Below are positions 27,685 through 36,751 of a DNA stretch of 64,000 bases, one piece after another. Source of the stretch: Stutzerimonas stutzeri (lineage in GTDB: Bacteria; Pseudomonadota; Gammaproteobacteria; Pseudomonadales; Pseudomonadaceae); assembly GCF_024448895.1 (NCBI RefSeq), contig NZ_JAMOIC010000013.1, positions 62,001 to 126,000 of the forward strand. The letters are read 5' to 3'. The notes under the pieces are model-generated. The model saw only the letters and a program-made list of their open reading frames with translations, had not been told where the DNA came from and searched no databases. A program made the position numbers and the translations under genes. Position 1 is the first letter of the stretch. Every line of letters begins with the position of its first letter.

Positions 27685-28122
27685 ATGTATCCCGACCAAC
27701 ACCGCTTCGCGATGCAATTGGCACAACTCTCGCGTGGCTGGCGCGCTGAACTGGATCGTCGGCTCGCCGATCTTGGCCTGTCCCAGGCTCGCTGGTTGGT
27801 GCTTTTGCACCTTGCCCGATTCGATCACGACCCGACACAGCGCGAGCTTGCACAGAGCGTGGCAGTCGAGGGGCCAACGCTGGCGAGACTGCTGGACAGT
27901 CTCGAAGCGCAAGGGTTGGTGCATCGCAAACCTGCCCCCGGCGACCGTCGGGCCAAGCTCATCACCCTGGGCGCTCCGGCTCGCCCGCTGATCCAACGGA
28001 TCGAAGCGATCTCCACCCAGGTGCGGCAAGAGCTGTTCGATGGCATCGACGAAGCTGATCTGCGCAAATGTCAGCAGGTACATGAGCGGATCCTGGCTAA
28101 CCTGGTCACAGCCAAACGCTGA
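27685..28122 (+). CDS. MarR family transcriptional regulator
   Basis: A 145-residue winged-helix dimer regulator. The DNA-binding helix-turn-helix lies at about 50-72 (TQRELAQSVAVEGPTLARLLDSL, in segments), followed by the wing KPAPGDRRAKLI with the conserved DxR. It is closest in feel to SlyA/HosA-type members. It stands upstream of, and on the same strand as, the FimV-like gene, with a 285-bp gap that holds an inverted repeat (28261-28278). It may control that gene and plpD; this is inference. Confidence 0.92.
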   Translation: MYPDQHRFAMQLAQLSRGWRAELDRRLADLGLSQARWLVLLHLARFDHDPTQRELAQSVAVEGPTLARLLDSLEAQGLVHRKPAPGDRRAKLITLGAPARPLIQRIEAISTQVRQELFDGIDEADLRKCQQVHERILANLVTAKR

Positions 28123-28260
28123 CACGCCCCTGCCAATGCTTCTCCCAAAGCGCGAAGGGCAACTGACGTCGAGTAGCTAGCTTTCGTGCGGCTACTTTCC
28201 AAGCTGCCCCTGCATTAAGGCGACTCCGTCCACCACCGTCTGTCCCACGTAGCTAGGCGA

Positions 28261-28278
28261 TGCCATCGAGTGATGGCA
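28261..28278. promoter_or_regulatory. Inverted repeat upstream of the FimV-like gene
   Basis: TGCCATC (28261-28267) and GATGGCA (28272-28278) form a perfect 7-bp inverted repeat around GAGT. It lies 130 bp before the FimV-like start. The rest of 28123-28407 shows no gene. It could be an operator, possibly for the MarR protein, or an RNA hairpin. Confidence 0.35.
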
Positions 28279-28407
28279 CAATGCCTTATCGCGTTAACCG
28301 ACGAACTGCTTCAACCTTTTGCATATTCAGTCGATAACCGCGTCACAGTTCAACTATCGGACAGTGGACTCGGCAGACGTGCGCCGAGCGCCGCTTGCGG
28401 AGATGCC

Positions 28408-30366
28408 ATGGCACTAGGTCGTCGAGTCTTGTTAACAGTAGCCACGGGCTCCCTGATCTATTCAGGTATGGCATCGGCACTGGGAATGGGCGATATCACG
28501 CTCCATTCTGCGCTGAACCAGCGGTTGAGCGCGGATATCGAGCTGCTGGACGTAGGCGATCTATCGGCAGACGAGGTCCGCGTCGTGCTGGCCTCCAGCA
28601 GTGACTTCTCACGCGTGGGTGTCGAGCGCGTGGATTTTCTACAGGACCTGATTTTCACGCCGGTGATCGACGGCAATCGCAGCCGAATCCGGGTGGCGTC
28701 CAATAAATTGGTACGCGAGCCTTACCTCAACTTCCTGGTCGAGATCACCCGCGCCAGAAGCCGGATACTCCGTGAGTACACAGTGCTGCTCGATCCGATG
28801 CCGAGCACGCCAGAGCCCGTCAGCGACGTGGCCTACAGCGTTCCGCAGAGCGCCTCTCCGGTTCGCGACGAGTCATCACGTTTCGTTCCGCCGACCGAGC
28901 TTCCTCAGGCTGTACAGGGCAAGCGTCACCTGGTAGCAGGGGGTGAAAGCCTCTGGACGATCGCCAGTCTCTACACCGGCGGCGGCCGCGGTGCACAGTC
29001 TCGCTTCATGCAGGATATCCAGGCACTGAATCCCGATGCGTTCACCGGTGGCGATGCCGCGCGGCTCAAAGCCGGTGCGAATTTGCTTTTGCCGGACTGG
29101 GCTGAAGCGACCACGGCATCAGTTACCGAGCCCGCCCAAGAGCCGGTAACTGCACCCATCGCTGACTCTCTGCCCTTGCCCGTTCCTGCATCTGCTGACC
29201 CTGAGCTGCTCGACGATCAGGTCGCGACCTTGCGTCGTCAACTGTTCGAAGAGCTGGCCGCCAGCCGCGAGGAAAACCAGCAGCTCAAGCAGATGCTGAT
29301 GGACATGCAGTCCCAGCTTGAAACCGTAACCACGCAATTGGTGGAGCAAAGGGCCGAACAGGCTGTCGCTCCGGAGCAGGCGGTGGCGGCAGATGATGTC
29401 TCCCAAGCCGGTGCGGAGTCGGCCGCTGTTCCGGTGATGGTCGCTGAGCCAGCACCGCAATTCAGGTGGCAGGATTGGGCCTTGCCTGTCGGTGCCGTGC
29501 TGGCGTCTCTGTTGTTCGGGGCGCTCTGGCTTGGCCGGCGAAACAAGCCCAGGGCACCGGAACCCGTAATTGTGCGAGCGGTGCAGCCGCAACCTGTTGC
29601 GGCTGTAGCTGCACCTGCTGCACCTGCTGCACCTGCTGCACCTGCCGCCGTGGAGATGCCCCGGCAGCCGGCGCAGGCCTCGGTCAGCGAGACTGACGTT
29701 CTTGAGGCGGCGGACATCTATATCACCTACGGTCGTCGTGACGAGGCGCTCGATGTTCTGCTGCGAGGTATCGAGCGCACGCCGAATCAGCTGGATATCC
29801 GTCTGCGCTACCTCGGGCTTCTGGCCGAGTCTGGTGATGTCGAGGCCTACAGTTCGGCGGCCACGGGCTTTCTGGATGCCGGTGGCGCACGCGCTCACCT
29901 TGACCAGCTCCTGGCATTGCATCCCGCGCTTGCTTCGGCAGTGGCTGCCACTGAACCGGCGATGCCTGATGTTTTCCTCGATCCGGATATCACGTTCGTG
30001 CTGAACGAGTCGCTGGAGGCTGACTTTCTCGATCCGGCATTCGAGCCTGGCACGCGGGACCCATCGTTAGAATCCCCGCGAGCCCTTCCGGCGCAGCCGT
30101 TGATTGAGGGCTTCGACGAAGCGCTGACGCTTGGCGAGCTGCCCTTGCTGCTTGGCAATCATGAGCCGGTCGAAGCAAAGCCGACAGCCGAGGAGCTTCG
30201 TCAACTCGAGCCGAACCCGGAACATCTGGTGCGGCTCAACCAGGCCGTTGCCTACATCAAGCAGGGCGACATGGAGAGCGCTTGCATCATTCTCGAAACC
30301 CTGGCGACTGAAGGGGACGAGGCGCAGCGCCAACAGGTCAACGATTTGCTCGCGCAGATCGCCTGA
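28408..30366 (+). CDS. FimV-like LysM membrane protein
   Basis: A 652-residue inner-membrane protein with FimV domain order. A signal-like N-terminus (1-26, ending MASALG) leads to the conserved FimV N-terminal domain (about 27-140). A LysM peptidoglycan-binding motif is at about 171-230, a coiled coil at about 268-312 and a membrane segment at about 356-376. An Ala-Pro-Ala repeat (402-413), TPR-like sequence and the FimV_C helical domain (about 608-652) follow. P. aeruginosa FimV, longer at about 920, works in polar type IV pilus assembly; this shorter form with plpD beside it resembles a second FimV-like gene. ATG 28408 follows GGAG; upstream in-frame starts would bury the signal sequence. 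Confidence 0.9.
   Translation: MALGRRVLLTVATGSLIYSGMASALGMGDITLHSALNQRLSADIELLDVGDLSADEVRVVLASSSDFSRVGVERVDFLQDLIFTPVIDGNRSRIRVASNKLVREPYLNFLVEITRARSRILREYTVLLDPMPSTPEPVSDVAYSVPQSASPVRDESSRFVPPTELPQAVQGKRHLVAGGESLWTIASLYTGGGRGAQSRFMQDIQALNPDAFTGGDAARLKAGANLLLPDWAEATTASVTEPAQEPVTAPIADSLPLPVPASADPELLDDQVATLRRQLFEELAASREENQQLKQMLMDMQSQLETVTTQLVEQRAEQAVAPEQAVAADDVSQAGAESAAVPVMVAEPAPQFRWQDWALPVGAVLASLLFGALWLGRRNKPRAPEPVIVRAVQPQPVAAVAAPAAPAAPAAPAAVEMPRQPAQASVSETDVLEAADIYITYGRRDEALDVLLRGIERTPNQLDIRLRYLGLLAESGDVEAYSSAATGFLDAGGARAHLDQLLALHPALASAVAATEPAMPDVFLDPDITFVLNESLEADFLDPAFEPGTRDPSLESPRALPAQPLIEGFDEALTLGELPLLLGNHEPVEAKPTAEELRQLEPNPEHLVRLNQAVAYIKQGDMESACIILETLATEGDEAQRQQVNDLLAQIA
29611..29646 (+). 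repeat. Four tandem 9-bp repeats encoding APA
   Basis: GCACCTGCT repeats three times exactly, with a fourth unit differing in its last base (GCACCTGCC). Each unit encodes Ala-Pro-Ala. The unit is a multiple of three, so copy-number change keeps frame. It forms a linker just after the membrane segment of the FimV-like protein. Confidence 0.9.
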
Positions 30367-30409
30367 CGATAATCGACCGCAACATCGACCGCGACATCGG
30401 GCGCAGCCA

Positions 30410-32590
30410 TCAGAAGCTGCGTCCAAGGTTCATATACAGCGCGCGTTCGGCCTCATCGTTCAGCCCGTAGCTGAAGTTCAACGGCCCCAACGGGGTTTCA
30501 TAGCCTATGAACACGCTGCCCGCATTGACGTAGCCGCTGTCGAAATCGTTGTCGTTGTTCCACACCCGTCCGCGCTCCAGCGAGGCGCCAAGATAGAGCG
30601 GAAAATCCAGCGGCAGAAATGAACGCGGCGTCATCTGTCGGAAGTAGATTATCCTCGCCAGGCTGATGTTCTGGCCGGCAAGGGCATCCTGTCGAAATCC
30701 TGATAGCTGCCGCGCCCCGCCCAGTTGAAAACTCGAAGTAACCACCTCGGCTTCGTCCAGTGTGCGTCCGTAGCGGCCGCCAAGGACGAACGTATTCACG
30801 CCTTGGCTGACGGCTTTGTCCAGGCTGATTTCCCATTGCCGGTAACGTTCATCCGAGCCGAGCGCTGGGTCGAATTGGCGTAGCCCCAGGCCGATATCCT
30901 CTCCTTCGCGCGGGAAGTCGACATTGTCGAGCGTGTCGAACGAGTATTGGAGCTGGTAATAGCCTTCCTCGAAGCTGAAGTCCGGTAACTGCCGATCGCC
31001 AACGCGAATGTTGGCTTCGCCCCAGCTCTGCCCGATACCGAATCGGATTTCACCGTTATTGGAAATCTGGCGTCCCAGGTTGAGCCCGTAGCCGTACCGT
31101 TGCAGTCGGTACTCGGCGATGGGGTCGTTATCCAGAATCGCATCGACATTACGCGCTTCGGCGATCAGGTTGGGCGCGACGAACCAACGCGAGCCCGCAT
31201 CCAGCGGTTGATAGAACTCGCTGAACAGCTCCTGCCGATCTCCCAGCTGCAGGCGTGTGAGCCACTCGGCACCCAGTTCGTTGATGCCATTCTTGCGGAA
31301 GCTGGCGCCGATGTTGAACGCGCTGTCGCCTTGAAAATCATCCGAGAGGTTGATGCCCAGGCGCAGATAGTCGGTGCCGGAGCGCTTTTCCCGGGTCGTG
31401 ATCACCAGCGTATTGCCCGCGCTGGCGTGAACGACGCGGTATTCGACCTGCTCGAAATAATCCAAACCGTACAGGGTGCCCATGTCCTTTTGCAGGTCCT
31501 GCAGGTCAAGCGGTTTACCGACGTCCTGGCGAATGTAACGGCGAATCACGGCATCCCCAACTTTCGAATCATTTTCGATCCGAACTGCGGTGATCAGCGG
31601 CGTACGCGGTTCGGCGGACCGGGCAAGACTTAAGGCAAGATTTCCGCCGCTCTCGCTGCGCATTGTGGCGAGACGACCCTGCAAGGCTTCGGCGGCGCGG
31701 TAGCCGGCATCGATCAGTTGCTCGGCGCGATCGAAGTCCGTGGAGCCGAAGGCGGCAAGCATCGGCTGCACCAGCAGGTCTTCCGGGCGGAGCGTGGCCA
31801 GCTGCGCTTCGGAGTTGCGTCGGGTCATCATCGTAGTCGTTTGATTGAGTACGTCGACCACCGTCAGGAGCTGCTCACGCGGCAGCAGTGGCGTGCCGAT
31901 GTCGACGACGATCAGTCGATCCACGCCCATGTCACGGGCGACGTCCATGGGAATGTTGTCGACCATGCCACCGTCGACCAGCAGTCGGCCATCCACCTCA
32001 ACCGGTGCGAACACCGCCGGAATGGACATGCTGGCGCGGATGGCCTGTGGTAGATGACCGCTGCGGAATATCACCTTCTTGTCGTTGGCGATATCGGTCG
32101 CGACTGCGCGAAATGGAATGGGCAGGCGATCGAAATCTCTCGTATCGCTAGCATGCACCAGCAGCCGTTCGAGCAGCAGCGCCAGGTTCTGTCCCTGAAT
32201 CACCCCGAGAGGCAAGCCGAGGCTGCCGTCGTCGCGAAAGCTCAGCTTCCGTTTGACCAGGAAATCGAGGTCGTCCTGCTTTCGTCTGAACGGAATGTCC
32301 TGGCGCGGAGGATCGTCGGAGAGCACTTGCTGCCAATCCAGTTCGAGCGCCAGTTCTTCCAGTTCCTGAACGCTGTAGCCAGACGCGTAGAGTCCGCCGA
32401 TGACCGCGCCCATGCTGGTGCCAGCGATGGCGTCGATCTGCACACCCTGTTCTTCCAGCGCCTTCAACACACCGATATGAGCGAGACCGCGCGCGGCGCC
32501 GCCGGACAGTACCAGGCCGGTACTCGGACGAGTGTCAGCAACGCCTGCAAAAGGGAGCAGCAAGCACAGCAAGAATAGGAAGCGGAACAT
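30410..32590 (-). CDS. plpD: PlpD-type patatin-like phospholipase, type Vd autotransporter
   Basis: A 726-residue secreted lipolytic enzyme. A signal peptide of about 18 residues is followed by a patatin domain (about 24-310). This has the oxyanion GGAARG (30-35), the nucleophile Ser59 in GTSMG and Asp206 in the DGG motif, matching the Ser-Asp dyad of P. aeruginosa PlpD (Ser60/Asp207). A single POTRA domain (about 330-405) and a 16-strand outer-membrane barrel (about 410-726) ending in Phe follow. Type Vd proteins export and release the patatin domain. It is convergent with the FimV-like gene, 43 bp apart. Confidence 0.95.
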   Translation of the reverse strand: MFRFLFLLCLLLPFAGVADTRPSTGLVLSGGAARGLAHIGVLKALEEQGVQIDAIAGTSMGAVIGGLYASGYSVQELEELALELDWQQVLSDDPPRQDIPFRRKQDDLDFLVKRKLSFRDDGSLGLPLGVIQGQNLALLLERLLVHASDTRDFDRLPIPFRAVATDIANDKKVIFRSGHLPQAIRASMSIPAVFAPVEVDGRLLVDGGMVDNIPMDVARDMGVDRLIVVDIGTPLLPREQLLTVVDVLNQTTTMMTRRNSEAQLATLRPEDLLVQPMLAAFGSTDFDRAEQLIDAGYRAAEALQGRLATMRSESGGNLALSLARSAEPRTPLITAVRIENDSKVGDAVIRRYIRQDVGKPLDLQDLQKDMGTLYGLDYFEQVEYRVVHASAGNTLVITTREKRSGTDYLRLGINLSDDFQGDSAFNIGASFRKNGINELGAEWLTRLQLGDRQELFSEFYQPLDAGSRWFVAPNLIAEARNVDAILDNDPIAEYRLQRYGYGLNLGRQISNNGEIRFGIGQSWGEANIRVGDRQLPDFSFEEGYYQLQYSFDTLDNVDFPREGEDIGLGLRQFDPALGSDERYRQWEISLDKAVSQGVNTFVLGGRYGRTLDEAEVVTSSFQLGGARQLSGFRQDALAGQNISLARIIYFRQMTPRSFLPLDFPLYLGASLERGRVWNNDNDFDSGYVNAGSVFIGYETPLGPLNFSYGLNDEAERALYMNLGRSF

Positions 32591-32662
32591 GGCAACACCA
32601 GACGGAAGCGCGCGAAATGGCGGCTATTATAGGCGGCCAATCCGCGATCCGAGCGCTGCCCA

Positions 32663-32947
32663 ATGGCCGATATCAAACCGGAAATTGTCATCACCTATTG
32701 CACTCAATGTCAGTGGTTGCTTCGCGCCGCCTGGCTCGCTCAGGAGCTGCTTTCCACTTTTGCAGATGACCTGGGCAAGGTTTCGCTGGTCCCGGCAACA
32801 GGCGGAACCTTTCACATCAGCTGTGACGGCGTGCAGATATGGGAGCGCAAGCTGGATGGCGGATTTCCCGAAGCCAAGGAGCTGAAGCAGCGGGTACGGG
32901 ACCAGATCGATCCGCAGCGTAGCCTGGGGCATAACGACCGGCCTTGA
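32663..32947 (+). CDS. SelT/SelW/SelH (Rdx) family redox protein
   Basis: A 94-residue thioredoxin-fold protein. The N-terminal YCTQC motif gives a CxxC (Cys13, Cys16), where selenoprotein relatives have CxxU; no in-frame TGA occurs there, so this is the Cys form. ATG 32663 is the start used by this family length. Bacterial members are of unknown physiological role. It is divergent from plpD across a 72-bp gap, so the promoter region is shared, and a hairpin at 32979 may end its transcript. Confidence 0.92.
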   Translation: MADIKPEIVITYCTQCQWLLRAAWLAQELLSTFADDLGKVSLVPATGGTFHISCDGVQIWERKLDGGFPEAKELKQRVRDQIDPQRSLGHNDRP

Positions 32948-32977
32948 GCAGGCTCGCAACTCATATTGCCGCGGCCG

Positions 32978-33910
32978 TCAGACCGAGAGCTGCTCGGTCT
33001 GCAACTCTTCCAGCAGCAGCAGGGCGGCGGCCGACAACGTACTGCCACGCCGGGCGATTGCCCCGTAGGGTTCGCTACGTGACTGCAGCGCCAACGGCAG
33101 CCGGCGGATCATGCCGAACTTCTCGCTGAACTCGGAAACGGCCAACGGCATTACCGCGACCAGCTCCGGGTCTTCCTGAAGGAGGCTGAGCATCGTGAAG
33201 GTAGACGCGGTCTCTACCGGATAACGCGGAAACTCCAAACCGCACTGGCTGAACTCGCGCTCCAGCAACAGGCGCATGGGCATGTTGGCGGGGTATACCA
33301 CCCAGCGGTAGATGCTGAGATCTGCGAGGGTGAGCGTGCCTGCGTGCCCAGCTGGGTGGTCCGGGTGAGCCACAACTGTTAGTTGCTCGGGGTGTAGCGT
33401 CAGGCAGTCGTATGCGTCCGGCCGTTGGCTGACACTGCTTCGGCAGATCGCAAGATCCAGCCGGCCTTGGTCGACCAAGCCCAACAATCGCGCGCTGGTG
33501 TCCTCGATGATCTCCACCGATAGCTCGGGCTGCTTTTGCCGCAGCCGGCCCAATGCACGCATGAGCATCGGCACCGCGCCCATTATCGTACCCACGGAGA
33601 GCCGTCCTCCCTGGCCCTGCAGTATTCCGACCATTTCCTCACGCAGGTGCGCCAGATCACTGTGGATCAGCCGCGCGTATCGGATTACGCAGCGGCCCAG
33701 GTCGTTGGGCACTAACCCCTGGCTATTACGGGTGAACAGTTCGGCGCCGAAGGTGTTTTCGATCTCATGCAACGACTTGGTCGCGCCGGGCTGGCTGATG
33801 AACACCTGCTCGGCGGCGCGATGCAGCGATCCTTGCTCGTCGAGGGCAATCAACAACCGCAGCTGCTTGAGCCGAAGGCGGGAAACGATGGAGGGGAGGG
33901 CGGCAATCAT
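32978..33910 (-). CDS. LysR family regulator 1 of the sugar-acid cluster (GbpR-like)
   Basis: A 310-residue LysR protein. The winged HTH lies at about 15-70 (SLHRAAEQVFISQPGATKSL, an exact 20-residue helix-turn-helix). The effector-binding domain spans about 95-305. The sequence style recalls GbpR-type regulators of sugar and sugar-acid genes. It is divergent from the GguC gene with a 122-bp shared promoter, so it most likely activates that gene and the dehydrogenase in response to a pathway intermediate. ATG 33910 is the only start fitting the family. Confidence 0.92.
   Translation of the reverse strand: MIAALPSIVSRLRLKQLRLLIALDEQGSLHRAAEQVFISQPGATKSLHEIENTFGAELFTRNSQGLVPNDLGRCVIRYARLIHSDLAHLREEMVGILQGQGGRLSVGTIMGAVPMLMRALGRLRQKQPELSVEIIEDTSARLLGLVDQGRLDLAICRSSVSQRPDAYDCLTLHPEQLTVVAHPDHPAGHAGTLTLADLSIYRWVVYPANMPMRLLLEREFSQCGLEFPRYPVETASTFTMLSLLQEDPELVAVMPLAVSEFSEKFGMIRRLPLALQSRSEPYGAIARRGSTLSAAALLLLEELQTEQLSV
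32979..33001. terminator. Hairpin at the convergent selW-like/lysR junction
   Basis: CAGACCGAG (32979-32987) and CTCGGTCTG (32993-33001) form a perfect 9-bp stem with a 5-nt loop. It lies 31 bp after the SelW-like stop and inside the last codons of the convergent LysR gene. It could end the plus-strand transcript; coding constraint makes it less certain. Confidence 0.4.
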
Positions 33911-34032
33911 GGGATGACTGGAAGTTATCGCTCAATCAGAAGCCGTCATTAGGCACCAGCGCAGGCGGTTTTTAAAGTGATCGCAACGAACCTCCATGAG
34001 GCGGGCGTCATCACAACGAGAGGAAGGTGCGC

Positions 34033-35028
34033 ATGCGGTTGATTCAATTCGAAAACGAGCAAGGTCGCAGGCAGGTGGGACTGGTCACCGGTGAGCGTGT
34101 CGAGGTCCTCGCCGGAGCGAGCTGCACCCGTGAGCTGGCGATGGACGCGATACGGGCCGGGCGCAGCCTTGCTGATCAGATCCAGACGCATGCGCGTGAG
34201 CCCGGCCCGCTGTACCGAGACGTGCTCGAGGCGGGACGCGTGTTGCCACCCCTCGATCACGAAGACGCCGCCCATTGCCTGGTCAGTGGCACGGGTCTGA
34301 CTCACCTGGGCAGCGCCGCGACGCGTGACAAGATGCATCAACAGGGCGAGCAGGATGACACCAAGCTCACCGACTCCATGCAGATGTTCCGTTGGGGCAT
34401 GCAAGGCGGCCGCCCAAAGCCGGGTGACGTCGGGGCTCAGCCCGAATGGTTCTACAAGGGTGATGGCAGCATCGTGGTGCGTCCTGGTGGAGACTTCCCG
34501 GCGCCGGAGTTCGCCGAGGACTACGGTGAAGAGCCGGAGCTGACGGGCCTCTACGTGATCGGCGATGACCGACGGCCGTATCGTCTGGGCTTTGCCCTGG
34601 GCAACGAGTTCGCCGACCATGTACTCGAGCGCAAGAACTACCTGTACCTAGCGCACTCGAAGTTGCGCTACTGTTCATTTGGACCCGAGTTGCGGGTTGG
34701 ATCCTTGCCAGCACATCTGGCGGGAACCAGTCGCATCCGTCGCGGTGGTGAGGTGCTTTGGGAGAAGGAGTTTCTGTCCGGCGAGGAGAACATGTGCCAC
34801 AGCCTGGAGAATCTCGAGTATCACCACTTCAAGTACGCACAGTTCCTGCGTCCGGGTGATGTCCATGTGCATTTCTTCGGTACTGCAACGCTCTCGTTTG
34901 CGGACGGGATCAAGGCTCAGCCGGGTGATCAGTTTGAAGTCAGCCTGGACGAGTTTGGCGCACCGCTGCGCAACGGCATCAGCATTTGCCCACCGGGTAT
35001 TTCCCCGGGCGGCGTGAAGCCACTCTGA
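34033..35028 (+). CDS. GguC/AraD1-family protein (FAH superfamily), probable 2-keto-3-deoxy-pentonate dehydratase
   Basis: A 331-residue protein of the fumarylacetoacetate hydrolase superfamily, close to GguC/AraD1 as I recall that family. The C-terminal half carries the FAH core, with acidic metal ligands expected in the VIGDDRRPYRLGFALGNEFADH region (about 178-200). Related FAH enzymes such as XylX dehydrate 2-keto-3-deoxy-pentonate to alpha-ketoglutarate semialdehyde, which fits the adjacent dehydrogenase and the IlvD-type dehydratase. Activity of GguC itself is not firmly known to me. GAGGAAGG precedes ATG 34033; a GTG at 34027 is an alternative. Confidence 0.85.
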   Translation: MRLIQFENEQGRRQVGLVTGERVEVLAGASCTRELAMDAIRAGRSLADQIQTHAREPGPLYRDVLEAGRVLPPLDHEDAAHCLVSGTGLTHLGSAATRDKMHQQGEQDDTKLTDSMQMFRWGMQGGRPKPGDVGAQPEWFYKGDGSIVVRPGGDFPAPEFAEDYGEEPELTGLYVIGDDRRPYRLGFALGNEFADHVLERKNYLYLAHSKLRYCSFGPELRVGSLPAHLAGTSRIRRGGEVLWEKEFLSGEENMCHSLENLEYHHFKYAQFLRPGDVHVHFFGTATLSFADGIKAQPGDQFEVSLDEFGAPLRNGISICPPGISPGGVKPL

Positions 35029-35059
35029 CGTCCCTCCAAGCCAGCGATTGGCTGCAACA

Positions 35060-35089
35060 CAACCCGGCGCATGTATGTCTGCCGGGTTG
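35060..35089 (+). terminator. Terminator-like hairpin between GguC gene and aldehyde dehydrogenase
   Basis: CAACCCGGC (35060-35068) and GCCGGGTTG (35081-35089) form a perfect 9-bp stem with a 12-nt loop, followed by CCTCGTTTC. It may end or weaken the transcript 31 bp after the GguC gene, so the dehydrogenase may have lower or separate expression. Confidence 0.55.
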
Positions 35090-35163
35090 CCTCGTTTCAA
35101 GCTCTTCGCTCGTAGCGGACAGGGCGAAGCCTCATGAATCCATGTAATCAGAGGAGACATTCC

Positions 35164-36744
35164 ATGCCCGATATCAGCGGTCAAAACTACATCGCCGGCG
35201 CTCGTAGCGCGAAAGGCACAGTCATCGTGCAAAGCCTTGATGCCAGCACCGGCGAGACCTTGCCCTATGAATTCCACCAGGCTACTGAAGAAGAAGTGAA
35301 TGCTGCCGCGCAAGCAGCGGCCAGCGCCTATCCTCAGTACCGTTCCCTGTCTGCCAGCAGGCGAGCCGAATTTCTCGACGCCATCGCCGATGAGTTGGAT
35401 GGCCTGGGCGATGATTTCGTCGCGCTGGTCTGCCGCGAAACGGCATTGCCGGCCGCTCGCATTCAGGGTGAACGAGGCCGCACCAGCGGCCAGATGCGGC
35501 TGTTCGCCAAGGTGCTGCGTCGCGGCGACTTCTACGGCGCGCGGATCGACCGCGCGTTGCCGGAGCGCAAGCCACTGCCACGACCGGATCTTCGTCAATG
35601 CCGGATGGGCCTTGGCCCGGTAGCCGTGTTCGGCGCAAGCAACTTCCCGTTGGCCTTCTCCACAGCGGGTGGCGACACCGCATCGGCGTTGGCGGCAGGC
35701 TGCCCGGTGGTGTTCAAGGCACACAGCGGCCACATGGTGACGGCCGAATGCGTCGCTGACGCAGTGATCCGCGCTGCGGAGAAGACCGGCATGCCCAAAG
35801 GCGTGTTCAACATGATCTACGGTGGTGGCGTCGGCGAATGGCTGGTCAAGCACCCGGCCATCCAGGCGGTGGGGTTCACCGGCTCGCTGCGCGGCGGTCG
35901 CGCCCTTTGCGACATGGCTGCGGCGCGTCCGCAACCGATTCCTGTATTCGCCGAGATGTCCAGCATCAATCCGGTGGTGGTGATGCCTGATGCGCTCAAG
36001 AACCGCGGCGACGCAATCGCCAACGAGCTGACCGCTTCGGTGGTGATGGGCTGCGGTCAGTTCTGCACCAATCCTGGCCTGGTCATCGGTGTGCGCTCCC
36101 CCGAATTCAGCGGTTTCCTGGAGCAGCTGACCGGCTTTATGAACGAGCAGCCCGCGCAGACCATGCTCAATGCCGGCACGCTCAGCAGTTACGGTAGCGG
36201 GGTAGAGCATCTCAAGAGCCATTCCGGAATCAGTCACCTGGCCGGCAAGGACCAGCAAGGTAATCAGGCGCAACCGCAGCTGTTCAAGGCGGATGCACAA
36301 CTGCTGATCGAAGGTGATCCGCTGTTGCAGGAAGAGGTGTTCGGCCCGACTACCGTCGTGATCGAAGTCGCTGATCGGGCTGAGTTGATGCGCGCGTTGT
36401 CGGGCCTGCATGGCCAGCTCACCGCAACGCTGATTGCCGAAGCCAGTGATCTGGCCGAGGCGGCCGATCTGGTGGCGCTGCTGGAGCAAAAGGCGGGACG
36501 GATACTGCTCAACGGCTATCCCACCGGGGTGGAAGTCTGCGATTCGATGGTGCATGGCGGGCCTTATCCGGCCACTTCGGACGCGCGCGGTACGTCTGTT
36601 GGTACCTTGGCGATCGATCGCTTTCTGCGGCCTGTGTGCTACCAGAACTTCCCGGATGCGTTACTGCCGGAGGCGTTGAAGAACGCCAACCCGCTGGGCA
36701 TCAAGCGTCTGCTGGATGGTGAAACCACCGACGCGGCAGTCTGA
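35164..36744 (+). CDS. Aldehyde dehydrogenase, alpha-ketoglutarate semialdehyde type
   Basis: A 526-residue NADP-type aldehyde dehydrogenase. The catalytic Cys is in MGCGQFCTNPG (about Cys300) and the general-base Glu in PVFAEMSSINP (about 263-273). The NAD(P)-binding GFTGSLRGGR segment is also present. This group, with a long C-terminus, oxidises alpha-ketoglutarate semialdehyde or 2,5-dioxovalerate to alpha-ketoglutarate in oxidative pentose, glucarate and hydroxyproline routes. AGGAGA precedes ATG 35164. Position after the GguC gene gives it the last step of the pathway. Confidence 0.93.
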   Translation: MPDISGQNYIAGARSAKGTVIVQSLDASTGETLPYEFHQATEEEVNAAAQAAASAYPQYRSLSASRRAEFLDAIADELDGLGDDFVALVCRETALPAARIQGERGRTSGQMRLFAKVLRRGDFYGARIDRALPERKPLPRPDLRQCRMGLGPVAVFGASNFPLAFSTAGGDTASALAAGCPVVFKAHSGHMVTAECVADAVIRAAEKTGMPKGVFNMIYGGGVGEWLVKHPAIQAVGFTGSLRGGRALCDMAAARPQPIPVFAEMSSINPVVVMPDALKNRGDAIANELTASVVMGCGQFCTNPGLVIGVRSPEFSGFLEQLTGFMNEQPAQTMLNAGTLSSYGSGVEHLKSHSGISHLAGKDQQGNQAQPQLFKADAQLLIEGDPLLQEEVFGPTTVVIEVADRAELMRALSGLHGQLTATLIAEASDLAEAADLVALLEQKAGRILLNGYPTGVEVCDSMVHGGPYPATSDARGTSVGTLAIDRFLRPVCYQNFPDALLPEALKNANPLGIKRLLDGETTDAAV

Positions 36745-36751
36745 AATGAGG

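Noticed and set aside
30370-30404. Three imperfect 12-bp repeats (AACATCGACCGC-like) between the FimV-like and plpD genes
   Set aside because: Only about 35 bp with mismatches; no sign of a CRISPR or REP element.
34675-36555. 626-codon open frame on the minus strand opposite the GguC and dehydrogenase genes
   Set aside because: It lies antisense to two clear enzymes; its sequence is low-complexity His/Arg/Gln-rich with no domain, as expected from G+C-rich antisense frames.
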